DNA from: a virus
IMG/VR virus record: IMGVR_UViG_3300042934_000207
Span: 1-21,884 of that record
Reading direction: 5' to 3' (one strand)
DNA: 21,884 nt
In this document: positions 8,030 through 14,921 of the stretch, piece after piece
Layout of the letters: every line of letters begins with the position of its first letter
How positions within the stretch are numbered: the stretch's first letter is position 1
The notes under the pieces: generated by a model
Told to the model about the DNA's origin: nothing
What the model saw: only the letters and a program-made list of their open reading frames with translations
Databases searched by the model: none
Position numbers and translations under genes: made by a program

Positions 8030-8764
8030 CTAAAATTGATTAAGTATGAAATTCCTCATCTTAGTAGCCATAATTGCATGAATCGTTGCGTCCGGGTGTA
8101 ATACATCGATTGGCACCTCGGAATTCGCGAATAAATTAAAGCAAGGGATATTGTACCGCTCTGCCACTTCGATCATGGCTTTAGCAAAGCTTTGAGCCCT
8201 TGTAAACTGAACTTCTCTCGCTACGCCAGCACTAGCAGGGAATGCATCAAACATCATAGGCGTAAATATAACAATCCTTGTTGTGAGCGGTGGGTACTTT
8301 GCACGTAACCCACTAAACAGAACATGACAAGCGCCATAGAAAGTACTGACAGTTCTATCCGCGAAAGCCCCAAGTACCGCTGCACCGTCATTAATGTCGT
8401 TTATCCCACCTAGCAGGGTAACCAAATCGGCAGTATTGTCCATATCGACATATCTTTCAGCCATTCCGTTCGTCCCGGATATTTTCCGACCGCTGACACC
8501 GTAGTTTCTTACCAAGGACATTTGTTCCCAGTCTTTTATATACGAGTGATATTGCTTTGTTGTACCTTGCCCATTCGTAATACTATCTCCTAGTGCATTC
8601 CATACCTTGTTTTTAAGTTTCGGAACTATACCAGTTGCAGCAGCAATGGATCGCAACTCTGTGTCGTCATAAACTGTCATTTCTTGCCCGTTTACAACAA
8701 TTCTTCCGTTTGATGTACTATCTTGCACAGTTGAACCGGAACCACCGCTTATTGGTTCCCACAT
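8030..8764 (-). CDS. SGNH/GDSL hydrolase virion-associated esterase
   Basis: This is a 244-aa protein starting at ATG 8764 with GGGGTG 7 bases upstream. All SGNH blocks are visible: LGDSITNG with nucleophile S61, YGVSG near 88-92 (oxyanion Gly), GGINDIND with N122, and DVLHPD giving the D220/H223 acid-base pair. Residues 1-45 precede the enzyme and contain SNGRIVVNGQEMTVYDD, a beta unit of a type seen in phage head-fibre or appendage proteins, so the enzyme is probably anchored on the virion. Likely activity is removing O-acetyl or similar esters from cell-wall or capsular glycan. It sits between the FN3/LamG gene and the scaffold gene. Substrate and virion attachment are inferred. Confidence 0.85.
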   Translation of the reverse strand: MWEPISGGSGSTVQDSTSNGRIVVNGQEMTVYDDTELRSIAAATGIVPKLKNKVWNALGDSITNGQGTTKQYHSYIKDWEQMSLVRNYGVSGRKISGTNGMAERYVDMDNTADLVTLLGGINDINDGAAVLGAFADRTVSTFYGACHVLFSGLRAKYPPLTTRIVIFTPMMFDAFPASAGVAREVQFTRAQSFAKAMIEVAERYNIPCFNLFANSEVPIDVLHPDATIHAIMATKMRNFILNQF

Positions 8765-8770
8765 ATGTTA

Positions 8771-10378
8771 TCACCCCGTTATCCATGTGCCGTTTGTAAT
8801 CGTCCCGTTAAATCCGTTCCCACTAGTGTCAGTCGCAGTAGTTCCACTACCTTCATGCAAATTCCATTCGCCTAACTTTACACCGGAAGTCGTGGAGAAT
8901 AGCACATCAGATATAACGCCTTTAAAGCGGTCAGTGCCGTTCCAATCAGCGCCTATCGTGAAATCTTTCGTCCCGCATGACGTAATTGCCACGCCAGCTA
9001 AAGTGCCAATTGAAACTCCATCAACAAAAAATTCCATATTCCCCTCGCTTAGCACCCCTTTTAAATGATATGTCTGACCGATAACAGGGTTAAAGGATGT
9101 TGTAATTTGTTTCATAGTTCCAGCGTTTCTACAATTAAACTCGAATGAGGTAGTCCGGTATACAAGCATAAACCCGCCCGTTGTCACTCCACCTGATGCC
9201 GTCCCTGCATACTTCCCGGCAATCATAGTGAAACCTGAGCTGGCAAATGGTGTTCCCGTTACTTTTACATTAGCCTCAATAGTGAAATTAGTTAATGTGT
9301 TTAATGTTGTATTACTTGGTATTGCAACTTTTGTTCCAGTAGACGCCCCGGAAAATTCCAATACACTAGTGGATGTTTCTGTGCCCGTTGTCGCCGTCGC
9401 CGTCACCGCAGTAGATCGATTATTCGCCGCATCTTTAGCCACAACGCGGAATGTATACAGCGTATTCGCAGTCAGGCCCGTCACCGTGTACGAATTAGAA
9501 GCTGAACTCAATGCCGCGTTTGCGATGGTGAAATTTGTTCCATCCGTACTATAAGCAACTTCCTGTATTGACACATCACCACTAGAGGAAAGTGTCCATG
9601 ATAGCGGTACGCTACTGCTTGTTGGTGTACCTGCGCTCAATGATGTCACAGGATTAGGCGCTGTTGTATCAGGTGGTGCTCCTGCATCAATCGTGTAACT
9701 TGCCGTTTGGACAGCACTTGTATTTCCTGCTGTATCTTTAGCAAAGTATTTGATCACTGCTGTAGCAGGTACAGAAATAGGTGCGCTATATACCGAGTCG
9801 CTTTGTGTAGGGGTGCTGCCATTTGTTGTGTAGTAGATAGTCGCTGCCTCATTAGCTGTCAATGTAACCGATTGAGTGACTGCATATGTCCCAGGCGCTG
9901 GGCTTATGCTAACTGTCGGTGCAGTGGTGTCAGGCGCAGGAACCTCCCCACTCCAGTAGTACCAACTCTTTTCGGAAGTAACCCACACGGGCGATGCACT
10001 GCCATTTGGATAGGACGTCTGTAACTCATCCAGATCCGAAACAATCAATACGCCACTCCCTCCGCTGCCGGTCTTGTTCGATACAGCCTTGATAGCTGTA
10101 GCATCGAAAGCTTGTGAGTTTGTCGTTGATGTGATATCAAACGTTGTGAACGATGCGGTGATCTGCCTCAATCCACCCTTTGGTATGACGTAACTCGACC
10201 CGTTCACCGTAACTGTAATGAAATCCGTGTCACTTCTGTTCCTGATAATCAGCGTTTCTTGCGTGGTCGGATACGTGAACGAGTTATTCGCTGTGTTAGC
10301 CAACCCTAAGAAGTATGTTCTAAGCTGCACCTCGTCATCGTCACGCTCCGACACCGGGGTGGCCGTAACCATCGGCAT
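8771..10378 (-). CDS. Modular surface adhesin: chitobiase-like, FN3 and LamG domains
   Basis: This is a 535-aa protein starting at ATG 10378 with a weak GGTGAT site. Domains in order: a beta-rich N-terminal anchor (about 1-100); a GSGGSG linker (104-109); a DELQTSYPNG...SWYYWSG unit (117-144) shared with the beta-propeller fibre; a CHB_HEX_C-like domain with IYYTTNGSTP (about 150-232); a fibronectin type III domain with VPLSWT and GLTANTLYTFRV (about 238-332); and a LamG/concanavalin-like domain ending WNLHEGSGTTATDTSGNGFNG (about 337-535). All are carbohydrate- or surface-binding folds. It probably decorates the head or collar and holds the phage on the cell surface. It sits between portal and SGNH genes, which is an odd place for a fibre. 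Confidence 0.85.
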   Translation of the reverse strand: MPMVTATPVSERDDDEVQLRTYFLGLANTANNSFTYPTTQETLIIRNRSDTDFITVTVNGSSYVIPKGGLRQITASFTTFDITSTTNSQAFDATAIKAVSNKTGSGGSGVLIVSDLDELQTSYPNGSASPVWVTSEKSWYYWSGEVPAPDTTAPTVSISPAPGTYAVTQSVTLTANEAATIYYTTNGSTPTQSDSVYSAPISVPATAVIKYFAKDTAGNTSAVQTASYTIDAGAPPDTTAPNPVTSLSAGTPTSSSVPLSWTLSSSGDVSIQEVAYSTDGTNFTIANAALSSASNSYTVTGLTANTLYTFRVVAKDAANNRSTAVTATATTGTETSTSVLEFSGASTGTKVAIPSNTTLNTLTNFTIEANVKVTGTPFASSGFTMIAGKYAGTASGGVTTGGFMLVYRTTSFEFNCRNAGTMKQITTSFNPVIGQTYHLKGVLSEGNMEFFVDGVSIGTLAGVAITSCGTKDFTIGADWNGTDRFKGVISDVLFSTTSGVKLGEWNLHEGSGTTATDTSGNGFNGTITNGTWITG

Positions 10379-10402
10379 TCATATCACCAACTTTCGCATA
10401 TC

Positions 10403-12250
10403 TTACTTTGCGACTGACCTTTGCTGTCTCATTGCTTCTTTCTGCAGATCCGTCTGACTCTGCAACTCTGCTTTGCGCATATCATGCTGGTTGTCCATTT
10501 CCTTCAACGCCGTTTGTTGCTTAAACTGCTCCTGTGGATCCTGAGTTTGCATTGCCGCTTGTTGTTGCTGTGTGAACTCTCGCACCATTTGATCCTGCAC
10601 CTCCGGTGGCGAGTTCATGTAAAGCTGCTGCAGCTCAGGAGGCATCTGCATAACAACTTGAATGTTCTGCGCTTGCTTCTGCTTCTCAATCTTCTTGAGC
10701 AGCCTATCCCTGAACGGGATGACATTCTGCGGTGCATACTCCAGGTAATCCTCTAAGGTGATGTATTGACCATCGAAAAGCTTATCGAGTGAGCTCATCA
10801 TCAACTCTTCCGAGTACTGTGAGCTAGGGCCAATGTCAATTTTCAGGTTCATACCCACTTCCGCGTGGTCCGTACCCCTGAATTCTTCCGGATAAGGCTT
10901 CCCATCGTCGTCTTTCAGAGTAACTTTGCGCGTTGTGTTGTACTTCACCTTCCAGAACTCTTCCCATACACGTCCGATATCCTCAATAGCGCGGTAGAAT
11001 CGCTTCTTGATGGACTCAATCGGCACGCCAGCCGCCTTTTGAAGAAGCATAATGGCTGATGCATTGAGTTGACCCTTGCCTACATCCCCGGTTGAAGCAT
11101 CCTGAGCAGACGAAAGAGACTTTGTATACTCCATGAAGGAATCAACGAGGCCCATAGCAAGGTTTGATGTGTTGCCGGGTATTAGGTAATCTACCCCTTT
11201 ACTGCCTGGAGGAGATGCGTCCGCGATCATTTCACCCGGTGTATTCGTAATCTTGGAAGGATCAATCATTCCATTCTTGTACACCAGCTTAGGCCAGCCT
11301 GTAAGCTGTACAGATAGCAGCTGCATAGCCATCAGGAAGTTAATCGCCTTCTGGTTAGGGATGATGCCTTCCGTGTCTCCTACGCCAAATATGGACTTCT
11401 TACGACGTTCCCATTGCATGATGACGATTGGATATAGCTTCATACCCGTCGGCGTCTTCGGCTTCACTACAACACTGCCGCACACCTTAGTGAAGTGAAC
11501 TTTCTTACCTTCGCGCCAGTATTTCGTAAGCACCGTTGTCTTCGTGCTGTTGCTCAACTCAACTTTAGCTCGATCATAGCCTTCGTTGTTCGTATCACTG
11601 TCCGGCTTGATGAGATCAATCATGTGTGGCGGCACTTTGTTAGCCTTAGCCAACTCCTTGACCGAATCCACTTCATCCCGTGAGCTGATGATGATATACG
11701 GTTGCTTCTGCACCCTACGTTCCTGCGGATTGCCGAAGAAGATGTTAATCGGGTCAATCGTCTCACCGCACATCTCACCTTCGTACGGGTACTCATTGCC
11801 GCCTGTAACCTCGCTATCCCAGTAGTAGTGCCATATGCCTGTCCCAAGGTTAGACGCGCTCTCTAAGGCTTCCTCGTTGAGCTCATCCTGCTTGATGTGT
11901 TCCCACGTAGTATCCGAGTAACGAGTAAACATATCAGCCGCTTGATCTTCCGCTGACTTCTCTTGCTCCTCATTCCCATCACCTGCCATCTCCTCAGGAG
12001 AAAATAACATGCGCACATTCTCATTCATCACGGTAGACACCTTGTGATTCTCGATGTAACGGATGATGTTAAACACGGGCCTAGGCAGGTTCTCGGTGCG
12101 TTTCGTCACCGGCGGCCACTGTATGCCGGCCTTGAACCGCTCGTACTCAGGCCATGCGTCCAGGAAGCCCATGCGCTTGATGTACGCCAGCCCATCTGTG
12201 TAATTCTGCTGCACCTTTGATCCTTCTTGTAACTTGCTTGTTTCGTCCAC
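10403..12250 (-). CDS. Portal protein
   Basis: This is a 615-aa protein starting at GTG 12250 with AGGTGA 5 bases upstream. Its ribosome site overlaps the stop of the preceding small gene. The N-terminal RFKAGIQWPP...ENLPRPVFNIIRYIENHKVS region and the DPINIFFGNP and LYPIVIMQWERR segments fit large portal proteins of podovirus-type and related phages. The length also fits that class. The mid-region ASTGDVGKGQLNASAIMLLQ (about residues 390-410) is the conserved stretch before the wing/stem. The last 130 residues are Gln-rich and helical (QQQQAAMQTQDPQEQFKQQ), a usual barrel-like C-terminus. It follows terminase and precedes scaffold and capsid after two inserted surface genes. Confidence 0.85.
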   Translation of the reverse strand: MDETSKLQEGSKVQQNYTDGLAYIKRMGFLDAWPEYERFKAGIQWPPVTKRTENLPRPVFNIIRYIENHKVSTVMNENVRMLFSPEEMAGDGNEEQEKSAEDQAADMFTRYSDTTWEHIKQDELNEEALESASNLGTGIWHYYWDSEVTGGNEYPYEGEMCGETIDPINIFFGNPQERRVQKQPYIIISSRDEVDSVKELAKANKVPPHMIDLIKPDSDTNNEGYDRAKVELSNSTKTTVLTKYWREGKKVHFTKVCGSVVVKPKTPTGMKLYPIVIMQWERRKKSIFGVGDTEGIIPNQKAINFLMAMQLLSVQLTGWPKLVYKNGMIDPSKITNTPGEMIADASPPGSKGVDYLIPGNTSNLAMGLVDSFMEYTKSLSSAQDASTGDVGKGQLNASAIMLLQKAAGVPIESIKKRFYRAIEDIGRVWEEFWKVKYNTTRKVTLKDDDGKPYPEEFRGTDHAEVGMNLKIDIGPSSQYSEELMMSSLDKLFDGQYITLEDYLEYAPQNVIPFRDRLLKKIEKQKQAQNIQVVMQMPPELQQLYMNSPPEVQDQMVREFTQQQQAAMQTQDPQEQFKQQTALKEMDNQHDMRKAELQSQTDLQKEAMRQQRSVAK

Positions 12251-12254
12251 TTAC

Positions 12255-12491
12255 TCACCTACTTTCAGGTTTGGGCCCGTTCAGCCACTCGTGTAGTATG
12301 TTGTCATCCATGACGACCGGCTTCTTCGGCTCACTCGGCTCAAATGGATTCATTACCGGCTGATCCATCGTAGGCAGCTGTTCTTGCTTCGTTTCAATCT
12401 GCCACCTTAGCCCGAGTTGCACAGCCTTTAACGTGAAATAACCCACTACAATGGCTGTAATGGGAATGCATAAGGCTAATATGATTACCAA
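12255..12491 (-). CDS. Small one-helix membrane protein between terminase and portal
   Basis: This is a 78-aa protein. The best start is TTG at 12491, because a GGAGG site inside the last codons of terL lies 10 bases upstream and no ATG fits the frame. Residues 1-22 form one hydrophobic helix (ILALCIPITAIVVGYFTL). A polar, Pro-rich tail follows, ending in HEWLNGPKPESR. The topology is N-terminal anchor with a soluble tail. The stop TGA lies inside the portal ribosome site. A pinholin-like, head-assembly or superinfection role is conceivable, but nothing in the sequence decides this. I do not recognise the family. Confidence 0.7.
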   Translation of the reverse strand: MVIILALCIPITAIVVGYFTLKAVQLGLRWQIETKQEQLPTMDQPVMNPFEPSEPKKPVVMDDNILHEWLNGPKPESR

Positions 12492-14002
12492 TTCATGAAA
12501 CCTCCTTGGCTTGGTTCCTCTGTCCTGAATGCGAACGGCAACGGCGCCGCCTCTTTATCAGGGAAATCACCACTAAAATAAATAAAACGATGCAACGCTT
12601 GGCTCATCGCATCGACCTGATCGTCATTCTTGCCATTCGGGAAGCTCGCTGCCTCTTCTACAAAGTCATGAACCCACTCAGTATTACGTGGTAGGAATGT
12701 GTTACCTGACTCAATATAAGCGGATACAGCGTTCACTCGCGACACCTTACCACCTTCGGGGTTTATGCCGATGATCCCAGGTATCTCACGTTGTAGTGTG
12801 GCGATGATCGCCGAACCATTAGCCTTGTCCTCAACCAGCTTCCATGATGCATCCGGATGCTTCCTCACCATATTGCGGATCGTCTGGACCGTAGCCGGGA
12901 AGTTCATCTTTGCTCGCACCTGGTCAATCAAATACATATCAGCGCGATTCTTGCCCCACACTTGAATGACAACGTAGTCGCTTTCCTTCTCGTCTTTGAA
13001 CGTGGCGTCAATACTGATGAGCTTAGAAGCAACCGGTGGCAGAGTATCATAGTACTTCCACCAATCACGCTTGAGCATGTTACCCTCTTGGCTCGTCGGT
13101 CTACCCTGGAACAGCGCGTTAAACGAAGTAGGGTAAGCTTTACGCTCCTCGACGAAGTCTTTCCCGTATCGCTCAGGCCATAGCGGTTCTCCTAGCTCGC
13201 GGGCCAGTGGATTACCTTCCTTCTCGATGTGCGTCTCATCACACTCAAGCGGCAAGTTAGTCACTACCCATGGAAGTGGCTTACCGTGCATCGGATCTAA
13301 CAACCTGCCCCATAAGTCATCCTCATGCCAGCGCGTGTTGATCAATATCACAATTGCGCCAGGATGGATACGAGTCGATATGGAGTCTTTCCACTCCTCA
13401 AACATCTTATTGCGGTACGTCTCGCTATTGGCTTCCTCGCGGTTCTTGATAGGGTCATCGATGATAACGCAATCGCCCCATGATGAGCCGGTGATACCCG
13501 ACATAATACCTCTGGAGATCATCCCGCCTCGCGTTTTCTTGCCATCTACCGATACAGACCATTCATCCTTCGCTCTCGTATCAGCAGCTACATCAATGCC
13601 GAAGAGGTCTTTGCCGAACTCTTCAACCTTGTCCTTGTTCTTGCTACCAAACTTCTCAGCGAAGCCGCTGTTATAGCTGACCTCAATCACACCCTCATTG
13701 GGGAAGTGTCCGAGGAAGTAGCTGGGGAATGTCTCTGTTATATGCATTGACTTACCATGCTGCGGTGGAACCGAGAACATGAAGTATTGCGTCCTCACTG
13801 GTATCTGACCGGCTAACATGCGCTTGCGCTTCTTCACAGCATCGTCTAACAGCCGGCAAATGTACTCACCGTGCCTCGTATAGCCGTACATGGCACCGTG
13901 TGCGTACTTCACATACTCGTAATAGTCATTTGCAGCGTTATGCTTCTCCTCTAGCTCAAGAAGCGCTATTAGCTCCATTTCCTCGGCGGCGGTTAAGCTC
14001 AT
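12485..14002 (-). CDS. terL: Terminase large subunit (packaging ATPase/nuclease)
   Basis: This is a 505-aa protein starting at ATG 14002 with GGAGGG 10 bases upstream. The start overlaps the end of terS by 47 bases in another frame. The ATPase half has Walker A SVPPQHGKS (77-85), Walker B CVIIDDP (178-184) and the coupling motif INTRWH (221-226). The RNase-H-like nuclease half has D332 in SIDATFKD, E391/D392 in VEDKANG and NDDQVDAM with D460, D461 and D464. All expected acidic residues are present, so the enzyme looks active. It cuts and pumps DNA into the procapsid through the portal encoded next to it. The C-terminal 30 residues are Pro-rich and variable. Confidence 0.95.
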   Translation of the reverse strand: MSLTAAEEMELIALLELEEKHNAANDYYEYVKYAHGAMYGYTRHGEYICRLLDDAVKKRKRMLAGQIPVRTQYFMFSVPPQHGKSMHITETFPSYFLGHFPNEGVIEVSYNSGFAEKFGSKNKDKVEEFGKDLFGIDVAADTRAKDEWSVSVDGKKTRGGMISRGIMSGITGSSWGDCVIIDDPIKNREEANSETYRNKMFEEWKDSISTRIHPGAIVILINTRWHEDDLWGRLLDPMHGKPLPWVVTNLPLECDETHIEKEGNPLARELGEPLWPERYGKDFVEERKAYPTSFNALFQGRPTSQEGNMLKRDWWKYYDTLPPVASKLISIDATFKDEKESDYVVIQVWGKNRADMYLIDQVRAKMNFPATVQTIRNMVRKHPDASWKLVEDKANGSAIIATLQREIPGIIGINPEGGKVSRVNAVSAYIESGNTFLPRNTEWVHDFVEEAASFPNGKNDDQVDAMSQALHRFIYFSGDFPDKEAAPLPFAFRTEEPSQGGFMNW

Positions 14003-14411
14003 CTATTCTCGCCCTCCGTTCGTCTGGAGTTAGACCGGTTATGTCCTGCACCGTATTGTTCATTCCACCAGTGACATCCATCTTCACCTTATCAGTGAAC
14101 ATGCCGATATGCTTACCGATCAACTCAAGTGCTTTGTTTGATGGAGCCATATCGCCCATCTGCTTTGCTAATCTATGATTATCTGCCAGCTCGTTAAGTA
14201 CCCACTCAGCAGTTAATTCCGTCTTTTCCTGCAGTTTTTCCTGCCTTGTAGTAATTTCTGCTACAATGTTAGGATTTGTTAGCAATTTTGATGCGCTAAC
14301 CCTCGCAGCTTCCTCTGTGCACTTGTACCCAGCACGCAGATAAGCTTGCGTTGCGTTCATGTCCACCATGTACTCGTCAACGAACTTCATCTGCTTATCC
14401 GTCAATGCCAT
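13956..14411 (-). CDS. terS: Terminase small subunit
   Basis: This is a 151-aa protein. I place the start at ATG 14411 (MALTDKQMKFVDEYMVDMNA), because the family begins this way and an AAGGTG site lies about 7 bases upstream. An upstream GTG in the same frame (14522) would add 37 hydrophobic residues that do not fit. The sequence LTDKQMKFVDEYMVD...NATQAYLRAGYK then S-x-x-A-S-K-L-L-x-N-P-N-I is the classic TerS N-terminal helix-turn-helix and helical hairpin. The rest is a helical oligomerisation region and a basic tail (RRARIDELNRRRG). It selects packaging sites and stimulates TerL. Confidence 0.92.
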   Translation of the reverse strand: MALTDKQMKFVDEYMVDMNATQAYLRAGYKCTEEAARVSASKLLTNPNIVAEITTRQEKLQEKTELTAEWVLNELADNHRLAKQMGDMAPSNKALELIGKHIGMFTDKVKMDVTGGMNNTVQDITGLTPDERRARIDELNRRRGNGANSAS

Positions 14412-14514
14412 CGTCTTCACCTTCTTCTTCCCTGTAGTAACAAAACCAGAACCAGTGCCACCAAATAAAAAATACAGGAGCAGACCAACATAATAGGTCC
14501 AATTCCTCCTGCAT
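14395..14514 (-). CDS. Possible 39-aa aromatic-rich membrane peptide before terS
   Basis: ATG 14514 opens a 39-codon frame with GAGG about 10 bases upstream. It has an acidic start (MQEELDLLC), a very Trp/Phe-rich hydrophobic core (FFIWWHWFWFCYY) and an acidic tail (REEEGEDDGIDG). It overlaps the first bases of terS. All three frames here look hydrophobic because the strand is T-rich, and it competes with the 24-aa frame at 14417-14491, so at most one of them is likely real. Confidence 0.25.
   Translation of the reverse strand: MQEELDLLCWSAPVFFIWWHWFWFCYYREEEGEDDGIDG
14417..14491 (-). CDS. Possible 24-aa single-helix membrane peptide before terS
   Basis: ATG 14491 opens a 24-codon frame with a hydrophobic helix (CSCIFYLVALVLVLLLQ) and a positive end (GRRR). 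Its TGA lies inside the ribosome site of terS. A GGAGG lies about 13 bases upstream, which is long. The topology is that of tiny phage membrane peptides, but the frame competes with the 39-aa frame over the same bases. Low certainty. Confidence 0.25.
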   Translation of the reverse strand: MLVCSCIFYLVALVLVLLLQGRRR

Positions 14515-14528
14515 AAGCTCACTTCCTC

Positions 14529-14580
14529 AAAATAAAAAGAGAAGTACAGATTGCGTGTCGTAGCGCTCTGTTACTTCTCT
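14529..14580 (-). terminator. Strong terminator/attenuator upstream of terS
   Basis: On the minus strand AGAGAAGT-A-ACAGA pairs with TCTGT-ACTTCTCT: 13 base pairs with one bulged A, plus an inner GCG/CGC. TTTTTATTTT follows. It lies after the promoter at 14648-14677 and before terS. The stop codon of the small leader frame (14571-14573) is inside the 5' arm, so a ribosome reaching it would disturb the hairpin. Confidence 0.85.
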
Positions 14581-14633
14581 CTATGTGCAAGGAGTTGTAA
14601 CACAAGACTGATCATCTGGCCGCCTTGTATCAT
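14571..14633 (-). CDS. Possible 20-aa leader peptide before the terS attenuator
   Basis: ATG 14633 opens a 20-codon frame reading MIQGGQMISLVLQLLAHREK, a short hydrophobic stretch with a charged end. Only a weak purine-rich GAGAGAG precedes it. It begins about 10 bases after the predicted transcription start, and its TAA falls in the 5' arm of the terminator. This arrangement matches translational control of attenuation. A faint likeness to tiny holin-like peptides is noted but unproven. Confidence 0.3.
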   Translation of the reverse strand: MIQGGQMISLVLQLLAHREK

Positions 14634-14647
14634 CACACTCTCTCGAT

Positions 14648-14677
14648 AATATAATTTTATCACCCAGTTCATGACAA
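14648..14677 (-). promoter_or_regulatory. Promoter of the packaging/head operon
   Basis: On the minus strand TTGTCA (14677-14672) and TATATT (14653-14648) are separated by 18 bases. Each is one mismatch from the sigma-A consensus. Transcription would start near 14641 and enter the leader and terminator before terS. This is the likely late promoter. The ArpU/sigma-like regulator encoded just upstream may act here. Confidence 0.6.
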
Positions 14678-14701
14678 ATGCATGCATAAAAAATGATAAA
14701 A
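14655..14701. promoter_or_regulatory. Nested inverted repeats around the late promoter (operator candidate)
   Basis: TTTTATCA (14655-14662) and TGATAAAA (14694-14701) are perfect 8-bp inverted repeats centred near 14678. Inside them, touching the -35 box, is the perfect 10-bp palindrome ATGCATGCAT (14678-14687). Such symmetry next to -35 fits a site for a dimeric activator or repressor. The binding protein is not known. The remainder of 14523-14711 contains only the leader and terminator listed separately. Confidence 0.5.
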
Positions 14702-14711
14702 ACCTGCGCTG

Positions 14712-14888
14712 TCAGTCAGTTTTCTTAAATGCCGGCGGGAACATCATATCAATAGCGCTCGTCATCCCAAGTGGGAAAATTGTGGCATCATTGATCTTCT
14801 TCTTCGCTTCTTCTTCAGTCAGATTGTACCGTTCCATAAACATTTGAAGGATTATTTGCGCTTTCTCTAGATCATTCATTTCTTCCAT
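14712..14888 (-). CDS. Small unknown protein upstream of the late promoter
   Basis: This is a 58-aa protein. I choose ATG 14888 (MEEMNDLEKAQ) because GAGGTG lies 6 bases upstream. A GTG at 14906 would add six residues but has no ribosome site. The N-terminal half is helical and acidic (NLTEEEAKKKIND). The second half is hydrophobic and Met/Pro-rich (FPLGMTSAIDMMFPPAF). No helix-turn-helix or membrane segment is clear. It follows the ArpU-like gene by about 30 bases and precedes the late promoter, so a regulatory role is possible. I do not recognise the family. Confidence 0.7.
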   Translation of the reverse strand: MEEMNDLEKAQIILQMFMERYNLTEEEAKKKINDATIFPLGMTSAIDMMFPPAFKKTD

Positions 14889-14921
14889 CGTCATCACCTC
14901 AACCACATCATATCACACATC

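Noticed and set aside
13227-13676. Plus-strand 149-codon frame opposite terL
   Set aside because: Lies entirely over the conserved terminase domain and reads as low-information antisense sequence.
14412-14522. Upstream GTG extension of terS by 37 residues
   Set aside because: The added residues are hydrophobic and do not fit the family; ATG 14411 has a suitable ribosome site and the usual terS beginning.
14690-14712. Possible terminator after the 58-aa gene (T-rich run following the stop)
   Set aside because: Only a 3-bp stem can be drawn before the T run, too weak to call.
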